Shown here piece by piece: positions 31,284-40,103 of a stretch of 46,837 nt of DNA (positions within the stretch are counted from its first letter, which is position 1; each line of letters starts with the position of its first letter). The notes under the pieces are model-generated. The model did no database searches. It was not told the origin of the DNA and saw nothing but the letters and a program-made list of their open reading frames with translations. The stretch is taken from NCBI RefSeq assembly GCF_001983165.1, contig NZ_MNPU01000043.1, forward strand, positions 1-46,837, read 5' to 3'. The translations under genes were made by a program, and so were the position numbers. This stretch comes from Pseudomonas gessardii (lineage in GTDB: Bacteria; Pseudomonadota; Gammaproteobacteria; Pseudomonadales; Pseudomonadaceae).

Positions 31284-32599
31284 GGTCGATCCAGCGGCGG
31301 TTGAGCCTGGGGCTGATCAGCGTGATGGTGATTGTCGGCCTGGTGCTGGCGCAAACCAGCCTGTGGCTGTTTGAAATGGGCTTGCAGCGCTACCTGGAAT
31401 CGGGTTTGCGCAACGACAGCGAAAACCTGTTGGTGGCCCTGGTACGCGGCCCTGGCGGCGTGCAACTGGATGAGCAGCGCTTGTCACCGGCCTATCAGCG
31501 GCCGTTTTCCGGGCACTATTTTCGCATCGACTTCAGCGACAGCCACTGGCGTTCCCGTTCCCTGTGGGACCAGGAACTGCCGCAACTGCCCCAGGTCGGC
31601 CTGCAGGGCAACCTGCAACTGGGCCCGGAAGGCCAGCAACTGTTGGTCCTGCGTTCGGACTACAAGCGTTTTGGCCAGTCGATCTCCATCAGCGTGGCCC
31701 AGGACTACACGCCGGTGCGGGAAAGTTTCCATCTGATGCGCCAGGTTGGCCTGGTCCTCGGGCTGGCGGCGTTGCTGCTGATCCTGGTCCTGCAACGGGT
31801 CACCGTGCGCCGGGCCTTGCGCCCGCTGGAAACCGCCCGCGAACAGATTGCGCAACTGCAGCAAGGCCAGCGCTCGCAGCTGGATACCCAGGTGCCGGTG
31901 GAGCTGGAGCCGCTGGTGGCGCAGATCAACCACCTGCTGGCCCATACCGAAGACAGCCTCAAGCGCTCGCGCAATGCCCTGGGCAACCTTGGCCATGCCC
32001 TGAAAACCCCCCTGGCAGTGCTGTTGAGCGTGGCCTCCAGCGAACAGCTCAAGGACCAGCCACAACTGGTCAAGCTGCTGCGCGACCAATTACAGCAGGT
32101 GCAGCAACGCCTCAACCGCGAACTCAACCGTGCCCGCCTGGCCGGTGAAACCCTGCCTGGCGCGCTGTTCGACTGCGACAGCGAACTGCCGGGCCTGCTG
32201 GCAACCCTGCGCATGATTCACGGCGAGCACCTGGACCTGAGCTACCACGTACGCCCTGGCCTGCAACTGCCATGGGACCGTGAAGATGTGTTGGAACTGC
32301 TGGGCAACCTGCTGGACAACGCCTGCAAATGGGCGGATGCCGAGGTGCGCCTGAGCCTCGACGAGGCGCTCCACTGTTTTCAGTTGCGGGTCGAGGATGA
32401 CGGGCCGGGGATTCCCGAGGCCCAGCGCAGCCAGGTGTTCAGCCGCGGCACCCGCCTGGATGAGCAGACCGATGGCCATGGCCTGGGTCTGGGGATCGTG
32501 CGGGATATCGTCGAAGTGTGGGGGGGCACCTTGCAGTTGCACGAGAGTGAACTGGGCGGGCTCAAGGTGCTGATCGAGTTGCCCCGACGCCAGGTCTGA
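31280..32599 (+). CDS. Sensor histidine kinase
   Basis: 439 aa from GTG, overlapping the regulator stop (GTGA). TM1 is about 10-33 and TM2 about 155-172, with a 120-residue periplasmic sensor between. A HAMP-like linker follows, then the dimerisation domain with His239 (LGNLGHALKTPLAVLL) and a HATPase domain (LGNLLDNACKWA, DDGPGIPEAQRS, DGHGLGLGIVRDI). The genetic layout (small PepSY proteins, regulator, kinase) resembles the bqs/car iron or calcium locus of P. aeruginosa. The RExxE iron motif known from BqsS is not seen in the sensor part, so the signal is left open. Confidence 0.92.
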   Translation: MRSIQRRLSLGLISVMVIVGLVLAQTSLWLFEMGLQRYLESGLRNDSENLLVALVRGPGGVQLDEQRLSPAYQRPFSGHYFRIDFSDSHWRSRSLWDQELPQLPQVGLQGNLQLGPEGQQLLVLRSDYKRFGQSISISVAQDYTPVRESFHLMRQVGLVLGLAALLLILVLQRVTVRRALRPLETAREQIAQLQQGQRSQLDTQVPVELEPLVAQINHLLAHTEDSLKRSRNALGNLGHALKTPLAVLLSVASSEQLKDQPQLVKLLRDQLQQVQQRLNRELNRARLAGETLPGALFDCDSELPGLLATLRMIHGEHLDLSYHVRPGLQLPWDREDVLELLGNLLDNACKWADAEVRLSLDEALHCFQLRVEDDGPGIPEAQRSQVFSRGTRLDEQTDGHGLGLGIVRDIVEVWGGTLQLHESELGGLKVLIELPRRQV

Positions 32600-32803
32600 T
32601 GGGCACCTTGGTGTCGGTGTGTAGTGATTTGCAACAAGGCTTTTCTTGTAACGCCTGACGGGACAATTTCGCTTATAACAGCCACCTGGCTGGCCATGCC
32701 GAGCAGGTTTTCGCTCTTGCAAGGTACGGTATCTGCCGGAGCACTTGTCAGCCGGGCACTCGCTTGCTCGGCGCCGAATAAGAACGATAAAAAGGTGAAT
32801 TCC

Positions 32804-33757
32804 ATGGGAATGACCAAGCGTTTCAGCGTGTTTGCTGTTGCGGCAACCTTTGCCGTCAGCTCTGCGGCACTCGCCGCCCCGACCTTTATCAACGTACTGA
32901 CCGGGGGCACCAGCGGCGTGTATTACCCGATTGGCGTGGGCCTGTCGCAGCTGTACAGCAACGGTATCGAAGGCTCGAAGACCTCGGTGCAGGCCACCAA
33001 GGCGTCGGTAGAAAACCTCAACCTGCTGCAAACCGGTCGCGGCGAACTGGCCTTTGCCCTCGGTGATTCGGTGGCCGATGCCTGGAGCGGTGTGGAAGAC
33101 GCCGGCTTCAAGACCCCCCTGAAAAAACTGCGGGCGATTGCCGGCACCTACCCCAACTACATCCAGATCGTTGCCAGCCAGGAGTCCGGCATCAACACCC
33201 TGGCCGACCTGAAAAACAAGCGCATCTCGGTTGGCGCGCCGAAGTCCGGCACCGAGCTGAACGCCCGCGCCATCTTCAAGGCCGCTGGCCTGAGCTACGA
33301 AGACATGGGCAAGGTCGAGTTCCTGCCTTACGCCGAGTCGGTCGAGTTGATCAAGAACCGCCAACTGGATGCCACCCTGCAGTCCTCGGGCCTGGGCATG
33401 GCGGCGATCCGTGACCTGGCCGCGACCCTGCCGCTCACCTTCGTTGCCATTCCAGCGGATGTCATCGCCAGGATCGACAACGTGGCCTACCAGGCGGGCA
33501 CGATCCCGGCGGGCACTTACGACGGCCAGGACAGCGATGTATCGACCGTGGCCATCACTAACCTTCTGGTCAGCCATAACGGTGTGCCTGATGACGTGGC
33601 CTACCAGATGACCAAACTCATGTTCGACAACCTCGATCGCCTGGGCAATGCCCACTCGGCCGCCAAGGATATCCAGCTGGAAGGCGCGGCCAAGGGCTTG
33701 CCGATCCCGCTGCATCCGGGGGCCGAGCGTTTCTACAGGGAAGTGGGCGCTCTGTAA
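32804..33757 (+). CDS. TAXI-family TRAP transporter substrate-binding protein
   Basis: 317 aa from the ATG at 32804 (AAAGGTG upstream). The signal peptide is residues 1-24 (GMTKRFSVFAVAATFAVSSAALA). The mature protein starts APTFINVLTGGTSGVYYPIGVGLSQLY, the mark of the TAXI group, with a long KTSVQATKASVENLNLLQTGRGELAFALGDSVADAW region. It binds an organic anion in the periplasm and feeds it to the permease downstream. The ligand cannot be told from sequence. A hairpin after the stop probably keeps its transcript more abundant than the permease part. Confidence 0.9.
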   Translation: MGMTKRFSVFAVAATFAVSSAALAAPTFINVLTGGTSGVYYPIGVGLSQLYSNGIEGSKTSVQATKASVENLNLLQTGRGELAFALGDSVADAWSGVEDAGFKTPLKKLRAIAGTYPNYIQIVASQESGINTLADLKNKRISVGAPKSGTELNARAIFKAAGLSYEDMGKVEFLPYAESVELIKNRQLDATLQSSGLGMAAIRDLAATLPLTFVAIPADVIARIDNVAYQAGTIPAGTYDGQDSDVSTVAITNLLVSHNGVPDDVAYQMTKLMFDNLDRLGNAHSAAKDIQLEGAAKGLPIPLHPGAERFYREVGAL

Positions 33758-33763
33758 GCGGCA

Positions 33764-33789
33764 GGTGGGTGCTGTACGCGGCACCCACC
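33764..33789 (+). other. Hairpin between binding-protein and permease genes
   Basis: Perfect 9-bp stem GGTGGGTGC/GCACCCACC with an 8-nt loop and no T-run. It sits just after the binding-protein stop, where stabilising or attenuating hairpins are common in transporter operons. Confidence 0.6.
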
Positions 33790-33882
33790 GTTGCGGATGC
33801 ATGCCGAGGCTGCGATAAAACCTGTGTACGCCGCGTGCCAGGTTTTGTGGGCCTATCGACGTTGTAACGTGGGAGTACCTCC

Positions 33883-35910
33883 ATGAGTGAGCAAGACCAA
33901 AGCCTCGCTGCCAACCCCAGGGATTGGCCCAGGGCACTGTTTTATGTCGCGCTGTTGTTTTCCACCTTCCAGGTCATCACCGCCGCCTTCCACCCGGTCT
34001 CCAGCCAGATTCTGCGGGCTGTGCATGTGGGCTTTCTGCTGCTGGTGGTGTTTCTGTGTTTTCCGGCGCGGGGCAAGGCCCAGCCCTGGCAGCCGCTGGC
34101 CTGGCTGCTGGGGCTGGCCGGGATGGCCACGGCGTTCTACCAGTGGTACTTCGAGGCCGACCTGATCCAACGCTCCGGCGACCTGACGGGCAGCGACATG
34201 GCCATAGGCCTGGTGCTGATCGTGCTGGTATTTGAAGCCGCGCGGCGGGTGATGGGCATTGCCCTGCCGCTGATCTGCGCGCTGTTTCTGGCCTACGGCC
34301 TGTTTGGCCAGTACCTGCCGGGCGACCTGATGCACCGCGGCTACGCCATCGACCAGGTCGTCAACCAACTGGCTTTTGGCACCGAGGGGCTGTATGGCAC
34401 GCCAACCTATGTATCAGCCACTTACATCTTCCTGTTTATCCTGTTCGGCGCGTTTCTCGAACAGGCCGGGATGATCAAGCTGTTCACCGATTTCGCCATG
34501 GGCCTGTTCGGCCACAAGCTCGGTGGCCCGGCCAAGGTTTCGGTGGTGTCATCGGCGCTGATGGGCACCATTACCGGTTCGGGCGTGGCCAATGTGGTCA
34601 CCACCGGCCAGTTCACCATCCCGTTGATGAAGCGCTTTGGCTATAAATCGGCGTTTGCCGGCGGCGTGGAAGCGACTTCGTCGATGGGCAGCCAGATCAT
34701 GCCGCCGATCATGGGCGCGGTGGCCTTTATCATGGCCGAGACGATCAACGTGCCGTTCTTCGAGGTGGCCAAGGCCGCGTTGGTGCCGGCGTTGCTGTAC
34801 TTCGGCTCGGTATTCTGGATGGTGCACCTGGAAGCCCGGCGCTCCAACCTGCGTGGCCTACCCAAGGCTGAATGCCCCAATCCCTGGGCGGCGGTGAAGC
34901 AGCGCTGGTACTTGCTGATCCCGTTGTTAGTGCTGATCTACCTGCTGTTCTCCGGGCGCACACCGCTGTTCTCGGGCATGGTCGGCCTGGCACTGACGTC
35001 CATCGTGATCCTGGGCTCGGCGATCATCCTGCGCGTCTCGTCCAGGGGCATGCGCCTGGCTTTCTGGATTGCCCTGGGCGTGCTTTGCGCGGGGTTCTTC
35101 CGGCTTGGTATCGGTATGGTGTTCGGCGTCGTGGCGCTGCTGGTGGCGGTGTGCTGGTTTATCAAGGGCGGCCGTGACACCCTGACCCTTTGCCTGCACG
35201 CACTGGTAGAAGGGGCGCGCCATGCCGTGCCGGTGGGGGTCGCCTGCGCCCTGGTGGGCGTGATCATCGGCGTGGTGTCGCTGACCGGGGTGGCGTCCAC
35301 CTTCGCCGGCTACATCCTTGCCATTGGCCAGGACAGCCTGTTCCTCTCACTGGTGCTCACCATGCTGACCTGCCTGGTGCTGGGCATGGGCATCCCGACC
35401 ATTCCCAACTACATCATCACCAGTTCGATTGCCGCACCGGCCCTGCTGGACCTGGGGGTGCCACTGATTGTGTCGCATATGTTCGTGTTCTATTTCGGCA
35501 TCATGGCGGACCTCACACCACCGGTGGCACTGGCCTGTTTCGCGGCGGCACCGATTGCCCGGGCAAGCGGGCTGAAGATCAGCCTGTGGGCGATCCGCAT
35601 CGCCGTGGCCGGGTTTGTCGTGCCCTTTATGGCGGTGTACGAGCCGGCGCTGATGCTCCAGGGCGACAGCCTGCTGGCCACACTCTACGTGGTGGCCAAG
35701 GCGCTGCTGGCCATTGGCATCTGGGGCGCGGTATTCACCGGTTACCTGCTGACGAGGCTCAATGGCTGGGAGCGCGTGCTGGGCTTTGTCGCCGGTGCCA
35801 GCCTGATCCTGGCGACGCCGTTAAGTGATGAAATCGGCTTCGCCCTGGCCGTGCTGTTGATCGCCCAGCACTGCTGGCGTGCCCGCCGTGCTCAGGTGGC
35901 CACTGCGTGA
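33883..35910 (+). CDS. TRAP transporter permease, fused 4TM/12TM subunits
   Basis: 675 aa, highly hydrophobic, with GGGAG upstream of the start. The first about 130 residues are the DctQ-like part; the rest is the DctM-like permease, with conserved stretches such as SSALMGTITGSGVANVVTTGQFTIPLMKRFGYKSAFAGGVEATSSMGSQIMPPIMGAVAFIMAE and LGMGIPTIPNYIITSSIAAPALLDLGVPLIVSHMFVFYFGIMADLTPPVALACFAAAPIA. It uses a sodium or proton gradient to import the ligand of the upstream binding protein. The stop overlaps the DUF1850 gene (GTGA). Confidence 0.92.
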   Translation: MSEQDQSLAANPRDWPRALFYVALLFSTFQVITAAFHPVSSQILRAVHVGFLLLVVFLCFPARGKAQPWQPLAWLLGLAGMATAFYQWYFEADLIQRSGDLTGSDMAIGLVLIVLVFEAARRVMGIALPLICALFLAYGLFGQYLPGDLMHRGYAIDQVVNQLAFGTEGLYGTPTYVSATYIFLFILFGAFLEQAGMIKLFTDFAMGLFGHKLGGPAKVSVVSSALMGTITGSGVANVVTTGQFTIPLMKRFGYKSAFAGGVEATSSMGSQIMPPIMGAVAFIMAETINVPFFEVAKAALVPALLYFGSVFWMVHLEARRSNLRGLPKAECPNPWAAVKQRWYLLIPLLVLIYLLFSGRTPLFSGMVGLALTSIVILGSAIILRVSSRGMRLAFWIALGVLCAGFFRLGIGMVFGVVALLVAVCWFIKGGRDTLTLCLHALVEGARHAVPVGVACALVGVIIGVVSLTGVASTFAGYILAIGQDSLFLSLVLTMLTCLVLGMGIPTIPNYIITSSIAAPALLDLGVPLIVSHMFVFYFGIMADLTPPVALACFAAAPIARASGLKISLWAIRIAVAGFVVPFMAVYEPALMLQGDSLLATLYVVAKALLAIGIWGAVFTGYLLTRLNGWERVLGFVAGASLILATPLSDEIGFALAVLLIAQHCWRARRAQVATA

Positions 35911-36323
35911 TCGGTGTGTGCCTGGGCTTGGCCGGTGTGGTCTGGGCGCAACTCCCCACGCCGGCCTTCACCCTGGCCTGGACCCATACCGTTGAGAAAG
36001 TGCGCTGGGAAGAGGATTACCGCGTGACGCCTGCGGGGCTGGTATTGGGCGAGGCGCGGGTCAAGGGTTCCGGGGCTGGCATGGAAATCCCGGACGGCGC
36101 CGAGCTGCGCGAGGGCAGTTGGCACTACCAGCGCCAGCTGCCGCCCTTGCAACCCCTGCGTGTGGGGCGAACCCCCGAGGCCGGGGATTATCAGCTGTGC
36201 TTCAACCAGCGTTGCCAGTGGATGAGTGCCTGGCTCGGCCCGCCACACGCGAGCCGGCCGGCGTTGGAGTTGTGGAGTTGTGAGCTGGACGGCGCGTCCA
36301 GCACCAGGCCCCACGCATTTTAA
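35907..36323 (+). CDS. DUF1850 protein of the TRAP operon
   Basis: 138 aa from GTG. The N-terminus (MIGVCLGLAGVVWAQLPTPAFTLAWTHTVEKVRWEEDYRVTPAGLVLGEARVKGSGAGMEIPDGA) carries a short hydrophobic segment followed by the DUF1850 motif (FTLAW.HTVEK..WEE.Y). Genes of this family very often follow fused TAXI-TRAP permeases, which suggests a small accessory to that transporter. Its exact job is unknown. Confidence 0.8.
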   Translation: MIGVCLGLAGVVWAQLPTPAFTLAWTHTVEKVRWEEDYRVTPAGLVLGEARVKGSGAGMEIPDGAELREGSWHYQRQLPPLQPLRVGRTPEAGDYQLCFNQRCQWMSAWLGPPHASRPALELWSCELDGASSTRPHAF

Positions 36324-36330
36324 AGCGCCA

Positions 36331-38478
36331 TCAGACCCGGAACTGATCCATCAACCCCTGCTGCTGATTGGCCAGGCTGTTCAGCGTCTGGCTGACCCGC
36401 GCCGATTCATTGGCCTGGCCCGACAGCGACTCGGTTACGTCGCGAATGCTCGCCACGTTGCTGTTGATCTCCTCGGCCACCGCGCTTTGCTGCTCGGCGG
36501 CGCTGGCGATTTGCAGGTTCATGTCGCTGATCACCGTCACCGCCTCGCCGATCTGGCGCAATGCCGTCACTGCCTGGCCTACTTGCTCGACACTGCCTTG
36601 GGCCTGGCGATGGCTGTTGCCCATGGAACTCACCACGTCCTGGGTGCCGCTCTGCAACTGCTCGATCACCTGGCGGGTTTCTTCCACCGATTCCTGGGTA
36701 CGCCGTGCGAGGTTGCGCACTTCATCGGCGACCACCGCAAAACCGCGCCCGGCCTCACCGGCGCGGGCGGCTTCGATGGCGGCGTTGAGCGCCAGCAGGT
36801 TGGTCTGTTCGGCTATCGCGCGGATCACTTCCAGCACCGAACCGATCTGCTCGCTATTGGCCGCCAGGCCTTCGACCTGGGCCATCGCCGTACTCATGTC
36901 GGCGGCGAGGTGGCCGATGCTGGTGGTGGTGCGGTCGATCACGGTCAGGCCTTCGCGGGTGGCCTGGTCGGCATCCCGTGCCGCGTGTGCCGCCTGGGCG
37001 GCGCTGCGCGCGACGTCCTGGGCGGTGGCGCTCATTTCGTGGGAGGCGGTGGCCACCTGGTCGACCTGGCGGTATTGCTGGTCCATGCCGGCGCTGGTCT
37101 GGCTGGCAATCGCCGCCGATTGGTCGGCGGTGCTGCGCGCGTCCTGCACCGAGCGTTTGACCTCGGCAATGATCGGTTGCAGTTTGTCGAGGAAGCGGTT
37201 GAACCAACTGGCCAGTTCGCCCAGCTCGTCGCGCTTGTCGTAGGCCAGGCGCCGGGTCAGGTCGCCTTCGCCGCTGGCGATATCTTCCAGCATATGGGCC
37301 ACGCCAAGGATCGGCCGGGTCACGCTGCGGGCCATCAGCCATACCAACAGCAGGCCGACGATGGCGGCGAGCAGGCCCAGACCCAGTTCCAGCAGGGTGC
37401 CGCGGGTGTTGTCGGCATCCAGTTCGGCCTTGAGGGCTTCGGCGGGGCCGACCAGGACTTTTTCCGGCACATCCAGCAAGACGCCCCAGGACTTGCCATT
37501 GGGGATGGGCTGGAACGGTGCCAGCACCTTGAGTTGATGATCGGTGCGCAGGCTGTGGGTCTGGGTGCTGTTGGCCATGGCGCTGATCAGTTGCGCGCCG
37601 CTGGCGGTATCCACGCTGTCCAGGCGCTGGCTGAGCTTGCTGGCATCCGGGCTGTAGCCGGCGAGCAAACCCACCGGGCTGATGATGCTGACGCTGGTCT
37701 GGCCGTCATACAGCTTGCGGCTGGCGTTCTGGCTGACCGCCTGCAGGCTGTTGAGGTTGATGTCCACCGACAGCGAGGCAATGACTTTGCCATTGACCGT
37801 CAGCGGGAACACGATGCTGGTCAGCAAGACGTTGCGCCCGTCGATCACATAGAAGTACGGCTCGATCACACACGGCTTGAGCGTGGTACGCGGGCAGGTG
37901 AACCAGGTGTTGGCCTTCTCGCCGCTGGGGCCGACGCTGGTGTCGGCCATATCGCTTTCCGGCAGCGCCATCGAGGTCAGCGTGCCGGGTGTCGGCTGCG
38001 ACCAGTACAGGGCAAAGCGTCCCCTTTCATTGCTGCCCAGCTCCGGTTGGCCGGCGAACAGCTCATCCTTGCCATCCAAGGCGTTGGCTTCAAACACCAG
38101 GGACAGGCCCAGCAGGTCCGGGTTGGCTTGCAGGGCGGCCTTGACCTGGCGGGTCAGGTCTTCACGCAGGTCGAAGGCATCGAGGAAGCGCTTCTCGGCC
38201 TGTTCGCGCAAAAACAGCACCTGGCGCGAAAACCCATGGCCATATTGGTAGGCGTCCATAAACTGCTGGCGAATGCCCAGTGCCTGGACTTCGCCCTGGG
38301 CTTCGATCCGCGCCTGGGCTGCGACGTCGAGCATGTCCATGCTGGAGGCCTTGACCCGTTGCGAACTCTGGTCCATGCGGTACAGCGAAAGACCCACCAG
38401 CAAGGTTACGATCCCCAACAGACAAAGGCCGGCGAGGAGGGTGATTTTCCATTGAATGGACAGCTGCCTGAGCGACAT
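36331..38478 (-). CDS. Methyl-accepting chemotaxis protein with dCache-type sensor
   Basis: 715 aa from the ATG at 38478 (AAGGAT upstream). An open frame extends to 38550, but the likely promoter lies inside that extension. TM1 is about residues 10-34 (ITLLAGLCLLGIVTLLVGLSLY). The periplasmic part (about 35-365) is a double-Cache region (WFTCPRTTLKPCVIEPYFYVIDGRNVLLTSIVFPLTVNGKVIASLSVDINLNSLQ). TM2, a HAMP domain (RSVTRPILGVAHMLEDIASGEGDLTRRL) and the signalling hairpin (EQTNLLALNAAIEAARAGEAGRGFAVVADEVRNLA) follow. dCache receptors often sense amino acids, polyamines or organic acids; the ligand here is unknown. Confidence 0.92.
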   Translation of the reverse strand: MSLRQLSIQWKITLLAGLCLLGIVTLLVGLSLYRMDQSSQRVKASSMDMLDVAAQARIEAQGEVQALGIRQQFMDAYQYGHGFSRQVLFLREQAEKRFLDAFDLREDLTRQVKAALQANPDLLGLSLVFEANALDGKDELFAGQPELGSNERGRFALYWSQPTPGTLTSMALPESDMADTSVGPSGEKANTWFTCPRTTLKPCVIEPYFYVIDGRNVLLTSIVFPLTVNGKVIASLSVDINLNSLQAVSQNASRKLYDGQTSVSIISPVGLLAGYSPDASKLSQRLDSVDTASGAQLISAMANSTQTHSLRTDHQLKVLAPFQPIPNGKSWGVLLDVPEKVLVGPAEALKAELDADNTRGTLLELGLGLLAAIVGLLLVWLMARSVTRPILGVAHMLEDIASGEGDLTRRLAYDKRDELGELASWFNRFLDKLQPIIAEVKRSVQDARSTADQSAAIASQTSAGMDQQYRQVDQVATASHEMSATAQDVARSAAQAAHAARDADQATREGLTVIDRTTTSIGHLAADMSTAMAQVEGLAANSEQIGSVLEVIRAIAEQTNLLALNAAIEAARAGEAGRGFAVVADEVRNLARRTQESVEETRQVIEQLQSGTQDVVSSMGNSHRQAQGSVEQVGQAVTALRQIGEAVTVISDMNLQIASAAEQQSAVAEEINSNVASIRDVTESLSGQANESARVSQTLNSLANQQQGLMDQFRV

Positions 38479-38518
38479 GGAGATCCTTAACCTTTCGTTA
38501 CGACAGAGATGATCCACC

Positions 38519-38545
38519 GTATCGGCCGGGCAGCTTTTTTCTTTA
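38519..38545 (-). promoter_or_regulatory. FliA (sigma-28) promoter of the dCache chemoreceptor
   Basis: On the minus strand: TAAAGAAA, 11 bases, GCCGATAC. The consensus is TAAAGTTT-N11-GCCGATAA. Transcription would begin about 30 bases before the ATG at 38478. Confidence 0.75.
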
Positions 38546-38708
38546 TTCATACGTTCGATTGAATCTGTGGGCGACGTCGTTCTTTGACATGACGCGCCCG
38601 CTGTTGCAAAGTGCGCGCCCTCTAATAAAACTCCTTTTTTGCTTGTGCCCAGGCTGCCAATAACCCGGCGGGCGAGGCCCGGGCGTGTGTTTCTGTCTTG
38701 AGGTAACC

Positions 38709-40031
38709 ATGATTAACGCAGTAATCGCCGCAGTCGGCACCATGCTCGTGCTGAGCCTGTCCCGCGTGCATGTGGTCATCGCGATCATCGTCGGCGCCCT
38801 GGTCGGTGGCTTGACCGGAGGTCTTGGGATCGACGCGACGCTCAGCGCGTTCAACAGCGGCCTGGGCGGCGGTGCCACGGTGGCGCTGTCCTACGCGTTG
38901 CTCGGCGCTTTCGCCGTGGCGATTGCCAAGTCCGGTCTGGCCCACGCCTTGGCGGACAAGGCCCTGCTGCTGGTGGGGCGTCAGGAGGCCAGCGGTGGTA
39001 ATCATGTCAAGTGGTTGCTGATCTGCCTGCTGGGGGCGGTGGCGATTGCCTCGCAGAACATCCTGCCGATCCATATCGCTTTTATCCCGCTGCTGGTGCC
39101 ACCTCTGTTGTATGTGCTGACCAAGCTGCAGATTGACCGGCGCCTGATCGCCTGCGTCATGACCTTTGGCCTGATCACCCCGTACATGTTCCTGCCGGTG
39201 GGCTTCGGCAATATCTTCCTCAACCAGATCCTGCTGGCCAATGTCGCCAAGAGCGGGGTGGATATCAGCCAGGTCAATGTCACCCAGGCCATGGGCATCC
39301 CGGCGCTGGGCATGGTGTTCGGCCTGTTGGTGGCGGTGTTTATCAGCTACCGCAAAAAGCGCGTCTACGACCTGGCGAAGATCGAGCGGGTCGAGCAGGT
39401 GGCCGTGCATTACAACCCGCTGACCCTGCTGGTGGCCGGGCTGGCCATTGCCTCGGCGTTTATCATCCAGTTGTGGCTGGACTCGATGATCGTCGGTGCC
39501 CTGGCGGGTTTCCTGATCTTCTCGGTGTCGGGCATCGTGCGCTGGCGCGACACCGATGATCTGTTTACCGAAGGCATGAAGATGATGGCGATGATCGGCT
39601 TTATCATGATCGCCGCCTCGGGGTTTGCCGAAGTGCTCAAGGCCACCGGCCAGGTGCAGACCCTGGTGGAGTCCTCCGCCGCCTTTATCGGCCACAGCCG
39701 TGGCGTGGGGGCGCTGTTGATGTTGCTGGTGGGCCTGCTGGTGACCATGGGCATTGGCTCGTCGTTCTCCACGGTGCCGATCCTCGCCGCGATTTTTGTA
39801 CCGTTGTGTGTGCAACTGGGCTTCAGCCCACTGGCCATTGTGTGCATCGTCGGCACCGCCGGGGCCCTCGGTGACGCCGGTTCGCCAGCTTCGGACTCGA
39901 CCCTGGGGCCGACCTCGGGTTTGAATATCGACGGCCAGCATCACCATATCTGGGACACCGTGGTCCCGACCTTCCTGCACTACAACCTGCCGTTGCTGGT
40001 GTTTGGCTGGTTGGCCGCGATGACTCTGTAG
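38709..40031 (+). CDS. Na+/H+ antiporter family transporter (NhaC/YuiF-like)
   Basis: 440 aa, about 11-12 membrane helices, from the ATG at 38709 (GAGGTAACC upstream). Conserved regions include ALSYALLGAFAVAIAKSGLAHALADKALLL, IASQNILPIHIAFIPLLVPPLLYVLTKL, FLPVGFGNIFLNQILLANV and the end GTAGALGDAGSPASDSTLGPTSGLNIDGQHHHIWDTVVPTFLHYN. This is the Na+/H+ antiporter family that includes histidine or dicarboxylate-type permeases. It lies between two chemoreceptors, so its substrate may also be one of their attractants. It has no partner gene in an operon. Confidence 0.85.
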   Translation: MINAVIAAVGTMLVLSLSRVHVVIAIIVGALVGGLTGGLGIDATLSAFNSGLGGGATVALSYALLGAFAVAIAKSGLAHALADKALLLVGRQEASGGNHVKWLLICLLGAVAIASQNILPIHIAFIPLLVPPLLYVLTKLQIDRRLIACVMTFGLITPYMFLPVGFGNIFLNQILLANVAKSGVDISQVNVTQAMGIPALGMVFGLLVAVFISYRKKRVYDLAKIERVEQVAVHYNPLTLLVAGLAIASAFIIQLWLDSMIVGALAGFLIFSVSGIVRWRDTDDLFTEGMKMMAMIGFIMIAASGFAEVLKATGQVQTLVESSAAFIGHSRGVGALLMLLVGLLVTMGIGSSFSTVPILAAIFVPLCVQLGFSPLAIVCIVGTAGALGDAGSPASDSTLGPTSGLNIDGQHHHIWDTVVPTFLHYNLPLLVFGWLAAMTL

Positions 40032-40043
40032 CAACGAGCTTCC

Positions 40044-40070
40044 TACAGTTTTCTCTTTTAGGGCCGTTAA
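40044..40070 (+). promoter_or_regulatory. FliA (sigma-28) promoter of the sCache chemoreceptor
   Basis: TACAGTTT, 11 bases, GCCGTTAA: one mismatch per half to the consensus TAAAGTTT-N11-GCCGATAA. The expected start is near 40077, about 27 bases before the ATG at 40104. Confidence 0.65.
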
Positions 40071-40098
40071 CCTCTTAACGTTGCCCTAAAAGAGAGAA
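40049..40098 (+). promoter_or_regulatory. Long hairpin covering promoter and ribosome-binding site
   Basis: Outer stem 40049-40064 with 40083-40098 (16 bp, one G-U), inner stem CGTTAA/TTAACG with a 4-nt CCTC loop, and a 2-nt bulge TT. The 3' arm contains GAGAGAA, the Shine-Dalgarno of the gene at 40104. RNA arriving from upstream would fold this; RNA started at the FliA promoter would lack the 5' arm. Confidence 0.7.
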
Positions 40099-40103
40099 GA
40101 TCC

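Noticed and set aside
32090..33937. Long minus frame (615 aa) opposite the kinase end and TAXI gene
   Set aside because: Antisense shadow typical of GC-rich DNA, His/Gln/Gly-rich, no family resemblance.
36226..38490. Long + frame (754 aa) opposite the dCache chemoreceptor
   Set aside because: Mirror frame of the chemoreceptor gene; no recognisable domain and no ribosome-binding site.
38663..38687. GC-rich inverted bases before the antiporter
   Set aside because: Only a 5-bp stem with alternatives and no T-run; not enough for a terminator call.
38622..40034. Long minus frame (470 aa) opposite the antiporter
   Set aside because: Gln/His/Asp-rich composition of an antisense frame; the antiporter on + has clear membrane helices.
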